Shown here piece after piece: positions 1 to 8,959 of a DNA stretch of 64,000 nucleotides; the first letter of the stretch is position 1; every line of letters begins with the position of its first letter. The notes below the pieces were generated by a model. It was not told the origin of the DNA and ran no database searches. It worked only from the letters and a program-made list of their open reading frames with translations. This DNA comes from Zea mays (taxonomy: Eukaryota > Streptophyta > Magnoliopsida > Poales > Poaceae). The position numbers and the translations under genes are program-made. Location: contig NC_050097.1 in assembly GCF_902167145.1 (NCBI RefSeq), forward strand, positions 231,217,034 to 231,281,033, in the 5' to 3' direction.

Positions 1-147
1 TCCAAGGCCACTGGTACTGCCATTCAGAGGCCGGTTGCTTCCACCGACAGCAAGGATGAGGAATCCGACTTCTCTGATGAACAGGTGGGGGACCCTCACT
101 TCAATAATGACAATGATGATGAAGCCAATACCTCGGCGGGGTTGTAA
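1..147 (+). pseudogene. LINE-A ORF1 C-terminal tail (partial)
   Basis: The first frame is open from base 1 to a TAA at 145-147 and encodes 48 residues rich in Asp, Glu, Asn and Ser. It ends 411 bases before the ORF2 start and lies on the same strand, which is where the end of ORF1 (the RNA-binding gag-like protein of plant L1 elements) is expected. No domain is visible in so short a piece; the assignment rests on position. Whether the full ORF1 is intact cannot be seen because its start is outside the window. Confidence 0.55.
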
Positions 148-558
148 GGCTTTGGCCTCCCCCTTTTGGGCCGTTTGGTGTTTTTGGTACACTGGTTGGC
201 AACTATTTTGTTGGTTAACGGTTGGTGCTGGCGCGCATGTGGCGCTCTTTGATTTTTCTGAAACTTACTCTGATGGAATCGAGGTTTATTTCCTGTTTGA
301 TACAATTAACTCTGATGGAGTCAATGACTCTTTGCTGCCTGAAATGGTTAATTTTGATGGCTGGAGGTTCGGTTATTTTTTATGTGGGCTCTCTTTGCAT
401 TTTTCTTGTTGGGCCCATTGGATGCCTTATTCCCCTCATGTCATGTTGATTATGTGGCCCTTTCAATTCTACTGCTTATGGATTTATACTGGAAGAAGGA
501 TCTATTGGTGTATGCTATGCATACCGGAATTCCTTAATTTTAAGACTGATAGTTTACC
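148..558 (+). other. LINE-A ORF1-ORF2 spacer
   Basis: This stretch lies between the ORF1 stop and the ORF2 start codon. It is T-rich, and the long open frame that crosses it (35-562) shows no recognisable domain. I read it as the untranslated inter-ORF segment of the LINE. Confidence 0.5.
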
Positions 559-3500
559 ATGACGTCTGGCCCTCAGAACTTACATCGCTCCTTGAAAGTT
601 TTGTCTCATAACATCAGAGGAATTAGCTCGGAGACTAAATGGAACTCCTTACGAAATAACATCTCAGACTCTAAATGTGATATCATATGTATCCAAGAGG
701 CAAAAAAGAGTCCTTTGATGATCCCTACATTCGTCACTTCTGTAGCAGATCCTTTGATAAGTTTGAATTCGGTCCTTCTATTGGCGCTTCTGGGGGCTTC
801 ATAACAATTTGGAAAGGTTCTCTTTTTGATGGGGAGATTATTGATCAAAATTCTTTCGGTCACACAGTCCGATTCCATACAAAGCTTACCAATCAAACCT
901 GGTGGCTCACCAACATTTATGCCCCTTGTACTCCTCAAAGGAGAGAAGAATTTCTCTCTTGGTTTTCCAGCATTAAGATTGATGATAACAAATTATGGAT
1001 CTTCCTCGGTGACTTTAATATGATCAGATCTCCTGATAACCGCAACAAACCAGGTCGGGATCACCTCAGAATGATGAGTTTTAATTTGGCAATCAGTCAA
1101 CTGGGGCTGCAGGAAATTCCCCTCAAAGGACAAGCCTACACTTGGTCAAATATGCAACGTCACCCGCTTCTCGAAAAACTTGATTGGTGCTTTGTTTCGC
1201 AAGCTTGGTCGGTCACCTTTCCAGCTACCTCTGCACTCTCGCTCCCTAGAGGAACCTCGGATCATATCCCTTGGATGGTCAATGTCCAAATCAATGTGCC
1301 CAAACCACCCATCTTTAGATTTGAAAACTGTTGGCTTCAGCTTGATGATTTCCACTCTATCTTTCAAGACTCTTGGAATCAGCCTATCTTTCAACCAGAC
1401 CCTGCTAAAAGGCTCATGGCAAAGTTTAAAAGAGCTCGCAAGCACATCCATGTCTGGTGTAAGTCTCTCCCCAACTTAACAAAATTGATTGATAAGGTCA
1501 AGTTGGTGGTGCAGCTGTTAGACTTCATTGAGGAGAGCAGAGACTTAACCATTCAGGAATGGAACTTCAAAGAAATCATGCTTCTCCATTTACAAGATCT
1601 TTTAGCTAAGCAACATATTTATTGGAAGCAAAGAGGTCAAATCAAATGGGCCACCCTTGGAGATGCCGACACTAAATTCTTTCACGCCAATGCCACTGTT
1701 AAGCACAGACATAACCTTATCTCTTCTCTTAAAGATGATAATGGAAATATGGCTCTCTCAATAAAAAAGAAGCTGTGCTTTTTAATGCCTTCAAGAACCG
1801 TTTGGGGACTTCTCAGCAAACTACTATGGTTTTCAACTTACCTGCTTTGATTCAGCCGATTGGTAATCTTTCAGAGCTTGAGCAACCTTTCTCTAGCCGG
1901 GAGATCGATCAAATCATTGCATGTCTGCCTTCAAATAAATCGCCAGGTCCGGATGGCTTTAACACAGACTTTGTTAAAAAATGCTGGCCGGTAATTGCCC
2001 CTGATTTCTATGACCTATTCAACAAATTTTTTGAAGGATCTCTCTGCATGCATAGCATCAACGGATCATATGTGAACCTCATTCCCAAGAATGTCTCTCC
2101 TGATTCAGTTGGTGACTACAGACCCATCTCCCTCCTTAACACGAGTGTCAAAGTTTTAACAAAAATCTTAGCCAATCGCCTGCAGCTGGTGATCACAAAG
2201 CTCGTCCATCAGAATCAATATGGTTTTATCAAGGATAGATTGATCCAAGATTGCTTAGCTTGGGCTTTTGAATATATTTCACTGTGTCACAAATCTAGAA
2301 AAGAAATGGTCATTCTAAAGCTTGATTTTGAGAAGGCATTTGATAAACTGGAGCATGCTGCATTCTTGGAGATCCTGAGGCACAAGGGGTTCGGTAATAA
2401 ATGGATCCACTGGATCTCTATGATTCTTGGCTCCGGATCTTCTGAAGTTCTTTTGAATGGAGTCCCTGGGAAAAGATTTCACTGTCGACGCGGCGTCAGG
2501 CAAGGCGACCCTCTGTCCCCGCTTCTTTTTGTTCTTGCTGCTGACCTTTTACAGTCTATTGTCAACAAGGCCTGCGAAGGTGGCATTCTTCGTCTTCCAT
2601 TACCAAACAATTGTGGCCCGGATTTCCCTATCATACAATATGTTGATGATACTATTCTCATAATGGAAGCCTGCCCTAGACAACTTTTCTTCTTAAAAGC
2701 AATGCTCAACTCTTTCGCTGACTCCACTAGGCTCCATGTGAATTACCATAAGTCCAACATTTACCCCATCAATGTCTCAGACCAGAAAATGGAGATCCTT
2801 GCAAACACTTTTCATTGCAAAATTGGATCATTGCCCTTTACTTACTTAGGGCTTCCCTTGGGTATCCAAAGACCTAAATTGGGTGCTTTTCTACCCCTTA
2901 TCCAAAAAATTGAAAAAAGACTGGCGTCAACCTCCATCTTCTTATCACATGCTGGAAGGCTTCAAATGGTTAATGCAGTCTTCTCCTCTCTTCCAACATT
3001 TTACATGTGCACTCTGAAGCTCCCCAAAATGGTGATCAGGCACATTAACAGACTCAGACGACACTGCCTTTGGAGAGGTGCTGATTTAAATGCCAAGAAA
3101 CCCCCACAAGTTGCTTGGAGTTCGGTTTGCAGGCCAAAACATCAGGGGGGTTGGGTGTAATCAATCTGTCATTACAAAATCAAGCCCTTCTCATGAAAAA
3201 CCTTCATAAATTTTTCAACAGAGCTGCCACCCCCTGGGTTAATATTATTTGGACCAATCACTACAGTCACTCTCTGCCCTCGGGTAAACTAGTTGGTTCT
3301 TTTTGGTGGCGAGATGTCCTTAAAACGCTTGAACCATTTAAGAGTATTGCTAGGGTGGAAATTGGAGATGGAAAAACAACACTTCTCTGGCATGATAACT
3401 GGGATGGTATTCCCAAATCAACACAGTATCCAGAACTTTGGTCCTTCTCTGCTTGCAAAGACACCACTGTGCTACAAGCAAGATTGGTTGACTCCCAAGA

Positions 3501-4161
3501 ATTGTTCCATGCTCCGTTGTCCACCGAAGCCTTTGTTCAACTTCAAGAGTTGAATGATTGCTTGGATAATCTTCCCGATAATAATTACAAAGACAAATGG
3601 TGCTGCTCTACTCCTTCTGGCTTATTTTCCTCGCAAAAGATTTATGCTCATCTGATGGGTAACCAGTGGACACATCCCATTTTCTCTTGGTTGTGGAAAT
3701 CCAAATGTCAACCCAAGCACAAGGTGTTCTTTTGGCTACTACTGAAAGACAGACTAAATACTAGAGCTTTTCTGAGAGAGCGGTCCATGTTTTTGAACTC
3801 TTATTCCTGTGACAATTGTATTCTTCAAGTTGAAGGGACGGCCATTCACCTCTTTTTCAGATGCAATTTTGCTAAGAGATGTTGGTCCTTGATTGGAATC
3901 TCTCCTTCACATTCTGCGGATTTACTCAACACCATTTTAAGAATCAGAAGACGTTGGCAAGTCCCTTGGAAACTTGAAGCCATAATTCTATTGACCTGGG
4001 ACATCTGGAAATGCAGAAATAATTGGGTGTTCAATGAGACTCCGCCCATGGTGGAAGGTTGTCGTGCTATGTTCAAATCTGAAATGAACCTTCTTAGTCA
4101 CCGAGTTAAACCAGTAATTGGAGATAAAATTAGAACCTGGCTTCTTTATTCTGTTCTGTAA
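559..4161 (+). pseudogene. LINE-A ORF2: endonuclease / reverse transcriptase, frameshifted
   Basis: ORF2 of an L1-type element makes the protein that nicks the target and reverse transcribes element RNA. The apurinic-type endonuclease begins at ATG 559 (motif SHNIRG, then IQE), shifts frame near 690-710, and continues to about 1780 with WLTNIYAP, GDFN and SDHIPW. A second frameshift near 1775-1790 leads into the reverse transcriptase (to 3160), with [15 protein letters not shown] (motif A), [13 protein letters not shown] and the catalytic YVDD (motif C). A third shift near 3150 leads into the C-terminal zf-RVT-like region (3115-4161) with FWWRDV and WHDNWD. Three frame changes make it a pseudogene, although the catalytic residues are retained. 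The closest relative in the window is LINE-B. Confidence 0.88.
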
Positions 4162-4402
4162 TTCTTCTTTCTTCTGTACTCACCCTCCTGTATCCTCTCC
4201 CCCACTCTGGTTTCCTTAAAGCAATAAGCAATAAAATACTGTAGGACCCCCTACAGTAACTTTTACTTCAAAAAAAACGTCATGGTCTAAGGACTTTGTG
4301 CTCCCATCGTTGTTCTCAACCAGGGAAAGAAATAGTGAAGAGAGGTTTTCCAGAGCCAAATGTATAAGGCCTTGCAGCTGCAAACATGTATATCTAAGAT
4401 TT

Positions 4403-4470
4403 TATCACCTCAAACCAGTATGGCATAATATGTATCACCTCAAACCAGTATGGCATAACATGTATCACCT
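4403..4470. repeat. 30-bp tandem duplication in a ZW10 intron
   Basis: Two nearly identical 30-bp units (4403-4432 and 4433-4462, one mismatch) are followed by the first 8 bases of a third. They lie just downstream, on the minus strand, of the donor of the 4627-4469 exon. They look like a local replication-slippage duplication and leave the donor at 4468 intact. Confidence 0.8.
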
Positions 4471-5074
4471 GCAATGTCTCTTCTGCTGCCATGTCATCTA
4501 TCAGAAGCATATCCCTCGTAATTCTAGAGAAGACAGACCCAAGGACATTGCACATACTTTTCCTGTAAATTGATCTTGGCAGTATCGATTCCCACATGAT
4601 GCGTATCTTTTCCAAAATAAACACGACCTGAATTGAACCCATAGATCAACAGAGTAAATAATGATGCCTAATCAACAACTGAAATGTCCATTTAGATGAA
4701 AAATTGAAAAAACTTTCAACAATTGAAATTGGGTGCTGCTGATATTTGGCACAGCATGAACAAGGCAGTTTTTATTTCATTGCAGATCCATGAAAGATTG
4801 AAGCAAAACATTATTTGGATGATTTGCGAGATCGCTGGTAAAAAGATTCCTGAAGAATGGCGAATAGATGTAGCAACAGGGGACAAGGCCTCCCAAACTT
4901 GTAGCGTTCCAAATCAAGCAAAAGAAAGACACCACTCATCATGAGTAGCAATGTGTATTTTACTCATTTTGCAATTATAAATACATAATTCTCTTGTAAA
5001 CTTCATCACGAGAAGTGCAAATTTGGACTTATAAACCATGGTTATTTTGCCTTGTTTCTCCACTGTGGGAAATG

Positions 5075-5366
5075 TTTGACTGGGACAACAAGTAATTAGC
5101 TCAATGAACAAGCATACTAAATTTTGAAGTACATGTACAAGTCCCCATCATAGCAATATGATGGGGACTTCATACATGTTTACTTCAAAATTTAGGCCAT
5201 CAAAGCGATTGATAAGCTTGTTTGACTGGGACAACAAGTAATTAGCTCAATGAACAAGCATACTAAATTTTGAAGTACATGTACAAGTCCCCATCATAGC
5301 AATATGATGGGGACTTCATACATGTTTACTTCAAAATTTAGGCCATCAAAGCGATTGATAAGCTGC
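5075..5366. repeat. 146-bp tandem duplication containing a hairpin
   Basis: Unit 1 (5075-5220) and unit 2 (5221-5366) are almost identical. Each contains an inverted repeat with arms of about 32-35 bases around a short loop (unit 1 arms 5119-5150 and 5159-5193, centred on GTCCCCATCA / TGATGGGGAC). The right edge of unit 2 continues into a LINE-derived reading frame. Confidence 0.85.
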
Positions 5367-5551
5367 TGAAGGGTTTTCTTTGGAGAGGTAGAAGGAGGCC
5401 ATTGTCTGTTGGCTTGGTCTAAGGTCACTCATGGTGACTTAAGGAACCATAGCTGGGTTTTGAGGGCTCGGTGGCCTTGGTTGCAGAAAACGAATCCAAA
5501 CATACCATGGAACAAGAAGACAGTTAAAGATGCTCTTCCCAACTTCAATTA
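5342..5551 (+). mobile_element. Short LINE C-terminal fragment
   Basis: In two frames the segment reads as the C-terminal region of a plant LINE ORF2: LLKGFLWRGRRRP, a stop, then in a second frame WPWLQKTNPNIPW. It is on the plus strand inside a minus-strand ZW10 intron. It is too short and broken to define its ends. It is not obviously the same subfamily as LINE-A or LINE-B. Confidence 0.6.
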
Positions 5552-5607
5552 GTTTTCTGATATGCAAGGGGCTGTCTCAGTTAGAGTAATTCCCAAAATG
5601 AAGTCCC

Positions 5608-5766
5608 CATCATTTTTCAAGGTTCAAAAAGCCCATACTCTTTAACAATGGAACAGACCTGCTCGATACTAAATGTGAAGTAACTATGTATGCAGTCAAC
5701 ATCATTTTTCAGGGTTCAAAAAGCTCATACTCTTTAACAGTGGAACAGACCTGCTCAATACTAAAT
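5608..5766. repeat. Direct duplication spanning a ZW10 exon-intron border
   Basis: Two copies of about 67 bases (5608-5674 and 5700-5766) differ at a few sites and are separated by 25 bases. The right copy includes the last bases and the GT donor of the ZW10 exon 5828-5751, so the left copy is a duplicated donor with a short exon remnant inside the intron. Confidence 0.75.
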
Positions 5767-6486
5767 TTTGCGGATTCATAATGCTGAGGTTGGTGTGTGT
5801 TCTGAAAACCTTCAGCACCATCTATAGCCTGTTAAAACAATGCAACAAACTAGAAAATTTAAATAGAAGCTCTAAAGTAGAAGTAATTATGTATGTGAAA
5901 AAGAACTTCATAATTAGAAAGATCTAATTACCTCACTTATAGTATCAACAGTGAGTTGTATTTGTCTTCTCAATATAGCATTCGCCATCAGGGAGAAGAT
6001 TGGGGCTAAATCCACAAAAACAACCTGTTTCTGTAGATCACTAGGAAAATCTGCACGGTACTGGAAAAAAGCATCCATAAAGGTTAGCAGAAAACATTGC
6101 ATTTTGAAAACACATAAAATATCTTAAGAAAAATCTCTCTTAAAAAGTGCTATTTGATTTGGTTGCCCGAGAGGAAAAATTACAGCAGCATGAGGTTGAT
6201 TCTTTTTGTTTTGTAGGAAGTAAAAACTAAACAAGATCAATCCAGGGCATAGAGGCATAGAAATTTTTTTCATGCGCATACTAGTTTTTATGAGAAAGTA
6301 AACACTCTAAATTATCACAATAATGTTGTCCCATCGCCACAGAACGCATTAGTTGAACTTGAACACAACAGCCAGCCACAACTTGGTGAGTTAAGGTTGT
6401 CTTGGGTTTTCGCAAAGTCCCCCTGTGGGCAGTGGTGGTAGGTGGCAGCAAGTGTACCAGCATGATGGGTGGGGTTGGACCGCTGA

Positions 6487-6899
6487 CCGAATTTTTTGTT
6501 TTTGAGTCCTTTTTGTGTTAAAAATTTCCAATTAGACCCCCAGAAAACTTAAATGCAATTTTGGACCCATTTCTCGGCGCCATGGGCTATGGCGCCGAGT
6601 TTACACATCTCGGCGCCATAGATCTTGGCGCCGAGCTACCTGCCGCGCTTTCGTTCACGAGCTGACACGGCGTCAACGTGGCACCGAGCTCGGCGCCAAG
6701 ATCTATGGCGCCGAGCTCGAATATATAACCACAAAGCTTGTCTAGCTCAGTTGGCAGAGCGCAAGGTTCTTAACCTTAAGGTCGTGGGTTCGAGCCCCAC
6801 CGTGAACATATTTTTTTATCTTTGTCACTGATTTGTTTTTTATTGTCCAGATTTTTTTGTTTATGCCGCTGATTTGTCCGTGCGTTCAATATTTTTTGT
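6487..6899 (+). repeat. Left terminal inverted repeat of the MULE-like element
   Basis: Pairs with the reverse complement of 7559-7972, with scattered substitutions. It contains palindromes at 6573-6599, 6609-6635 and 6689-6715 (CTCGGCGCCA ... TGGCGCCGAG) and the tRNA-like unit at 6736-6808. Identity stops at 6899, after the motif CAATATTTTTTGT. Confidence 0.88.
6736..6808 (+). tRNA. tRNA-Lys(CTT)-like sequence in left TIR, probable pseudogene
   Basis: The D arm (GCTC...GAGC), anticodon loop TTCTTAA with anticodon CTT, and T arm (GTGGG TTCGAGC CCCAC) fold as in plant tRNA-Lys. The internal pol III A box (TAGCTCAGTTGG) and B box (GGTTCGAGCCC) are intact. A TATATA run and a CAA motif lie just upstream, as in plant tRNA genes, and a run of seven T follows at about 6811-6817. 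The acceptor stem is poor (GCTTGTC against CGTGAAC, two mismatches and three G-T pairs) and one anticodon-stem pair is lost. It may therefore be transcribed but is unlikely to be a working tRNA. Confidence 0.7.
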
Positions 6900-7558
6900 C
6901 TTTGTCACTGATTTATTTTTTATTGTCCAGATTTTTTTGTTTTTATCGATTTTCCATCGATTTACCTCCGGTAACCTAAAAAGGTTTTGTAAACCGTGAA
7001 CGGCCCTCATCCGATGATACCATCGGAAATTAAAGTAGCTAGCGTTCTGGTCAAGATGCATGCCACGAACTTGCGCCTGAACTCCCCCAGAGATGCTCTG
7101 TCTCTTACGGTTTGCTTGTTCCAGAAGGTGCATTCCACCAAATAAAAGCGAAAAGAAGCAGCCTGGCCGGCCTCACCTATTAATAAAGCCGGGTGGAATC
7201 CATTCTCGCGCACATATATAAACACACTCAACAACATAAATGATTGTACCATTACACCAACATAACGCATCATCTATTAATAACGCAACTTTATTTAATT
7301 CTAGAAGCCACTACTACCACACAGCCATCAAAGTTAATCAAGGAGATACTCCATCAGGTCATCTTGTTGCATGAGAATTCAGTATTCCATATCACTAAGT
7401 TCATTCACTTTTTATTTTTTATTTATTTATTTTGGTTTGTGATGAGAATTCAGTATTCCATATCACTAAGTTCGTGCGTGCGTGCATTTTCAGCCATGCA
7501 TGCCACTTTGGCCCGAAAGAAAGTGTGTAATATGTATGTATTTCTCCCACGCACCGTC

Positions 7559-7972
7559 ACAAAAAATATTGAACGCACGGACAAATCAGCGGCATAAACA
7601 AAAAAATCTGGACAATAAAAAACAAATCAGTGACAAAGACAAAAAAAATATGTTAACGGTGGGGCTCGAACCTACAACCTTAAGCTTAAGAGCCTTGCGC
7701 TCTACCAACTGAGCTAGACAAGCTTTGTGGTTATATATTCAAGCTCGGCGCCATAGATCTTGGCGCCGAGCTCGGTGCCACGTCGACGCCGCGTCAGCTC
7801 GTGGACGACAGCGCGGCAGGTAGCTCGGCGCCAAGATCTATGGCGCCGAGATGTGTAAACTCGGCGCCATAGCTCATGGCGCCGAGAAATGGGTCCAAAA
7901 TTGCATTTAAGTTTTCTGGGGGTCTAATTGGAAATTTTTGACACAAAAAGGACTCAAAAACAAAAAATTCGG
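7559..7972 (-). repeat. Right terminal inverted repeat of the MULE-like element
   Basis: Reverse complement of the left arm. It contains palindromes at 7744-7770, 7824-7850 and 7860-7886 and the second tRNA-like unit (7723-7651). The outer end is followed at once by the second TSD copy. Confidence 0.88.
7651..7723 (-). tRNA. tRNA-Lys(CTT)-like sequence in right TIR, probable pseudogene
   Basis: Mirror copy of the left-arm unit, read on the minus strand. D arm, anticodon CTT in loop CTCTTAA, T loop, and the A and B boxes are present. The anticodon stem has two mismatches and the acceptor stem is again weak. A run of eight T follows on the minus strand. It is more decayed in the stems than the left copy. 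Confidence 0.65.
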
Positions 7973-8959
7973 GACCGCTGAAGGCACAAGGCAGTACATG
8001 AGCTCAGACAACATGGCCGATAAGAAATTTTATTGGTGTTGGCTGCAGGAAGTGAGGTGGTAGCACATGAAGGGGGGTGGAACGGACAATCAGGTCAGGT
8101 GTGCTACAATCCAGTAAAATTCCTGTATTATGGAATCTACGGTCGGAAGCTGGCTGTTTGTTTCATTCTAGGGATTATAAAAGCTAAAAGCACTATTATC
8201 CGACTGAAACAAACAGAGCTTCCTCCAGTGCAAATCCTAAGGCATTCCCTAGTACCAAACCCAAACTGAAACGAATTTCAATGACTATATAGAGTATAGG
8301 ATGACAATACAACACAATTTAATACATGGAAGATAAAGAATAAATAGTTTGTACATATGACATATCTGCATTTTTAAGCAAGAACACAGTAACATGCATA
8401 AGCAAAACTCATGATCAATAATGATAACAAGCAGCAGCAAGTTGGGCATGCACACCTGAAATGCAAGGCCCAGAATTTCTTGGGACAAATGGTAAAAGTC
8501 ATTGTGAACAATAGCAGCCACTTGACTTAAGCTATCAAATTGCTTCTCTAGCTTCAGAAAAAATGGCAAAAGTCACTTACTATGAAACAATAATAGTGCC
8601 CAAAACATAGAACTGAAACTAGAATACAGTTTGATTCTCTTTAAGCACAACCATGGTTTAATGTGGAAACCTAAAACTATCATTCAAAGTTTGTACATAC
8701 ACGAACCTGAACCGGCACAATAGCCCTATAAAGGAGCAAAACATCCCTAGCAGCAAAGCAGAACTCCTTAGCTACTCTTGCTGATGACAAAGATGCATCC
8801 TAAATAGATGTGCATCAAATCCTCATCCAATAGAAATTTACAGCTAATGAACACTAAAAATGGAACGGTGCATTCGCATGCAATGGCCAATGCAGCACGC
8901 AACTAATGGGAAGAACACATGCCATGATGAACGGAGCAGTAGAAATAAAATTGGGGAGA

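Larger units (their letters stand above)
1..4277 (+). mobile_element. LINE-A, L1-type non-LTR retrotransposon, 5' end outside window
   Basis: The order is the classical plant L1 layout: the tail of ORF1 (1-147), a spacer, ORF2 with endonuclease, reverse transcriptase and C-terminal zinc-finger regions (559-4161), a short 3' UTR with an AATAAA-like signal near 4230, and a short A-run at about 4270-4277. The A-run abuts sequence that reads, on the other strand, as a ZW10 exon, so the element inserted in or at the edge of that exon. The 5' end and the first TSD copy lie left of the window. ORF2 is broken by frameshifts, so this copy is not autonomous. A second element of the same type (LINE-B) lies at 8960-11424. 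Confidence 0.9.
6487..7972. mobile_element. Mutator-like (MULE) non-autonomous element with long TIRs carrying tRNA-Lys-like units
   Basis: The element is 1486 bp long and bounded by 9-bp direct repeats GACCGCTGA at 6478-6486 and 7973-7981, the TSD length typical of the Mutator superfamily. Its terminal inverted repeats are about 413 bp (6487-6899 and 7559-7972), start with CCGAATTTTTTG, and are highly similar. Each arm holds three GGCGCC-centred palindromes and one tRNA-Lys(CTT)-like sequence pointing inward. The 660-bp middle has no transposase frame; it contains a 27-base direct repeat (near 7375 and 7444). It inserted in an intron of the ZW10 remnant. A long-TIR, transposase-free structure fits a non-autonomous MULE; a generic foldback element is the alternative. 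Confidence 0.8.
4277..8799 (-). pseudogene. ZW10: ZW10 homologue fragment, six exons, interrupted by LINE and MULE insertions
   Basis: ZW10 acts in the RZZ kinetochore checkpoint complex and in the NRZ/Dsl1 tether for Golgi-to-ER vesicles. Read on the minus strand, six exons join in frame with GT-AG borders: 8799-8707 (FAARDVLLLYRAIVPV), 8551-8456 (HNDFYHLSQEILGLAF), 6060-5932 (VVFVDLAPIFSLMA), 5828-5751 (AIDGAEGFQNTHQPQ), 4627-4469 (FILEKIRIMWESILPR, then LLIDDMAAEETLQ) and 4377 to about 4277 (GLIHLALENLSSLFLSL). Together they cover about 217 codons of the central-to-C-terminal part of a protein usually near 750 residues, with no stop or frameshift. The last exon is cut by LINE-A; exons 5' of 8799 are not seen before LINE-B and I did not find them further right. 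A 1.49-kb Mutator-like element sits in the 8456-6060 intron. It is either a recently broken gene or a truncated duplicate. The family assignment comes from protein similarity recalled, not searched. Confidence 0.82.

Noticed and set aside
35..562. 175-codon open frame at the left edge
   Set aside because: It crosses the ORF1 stop and the LINE spacer in another frame, has no domain, and is rich in Trp and Phe in a way typical of an off-frame reading.
6625..6831. 68-codon frame running through the tRNA-like unit
   Set aside because: The coding reading is produced by the tRNA and palindrome sequence; no protein similarity.
6736..7723. Two functional tRNA-Lys genes
   Set aside because: Acceptor stems are badly paired and anticodon stems carry mismatches in both copies, so they are listed as tRNA-like sequences within a transposon, not as working tRNA genes.
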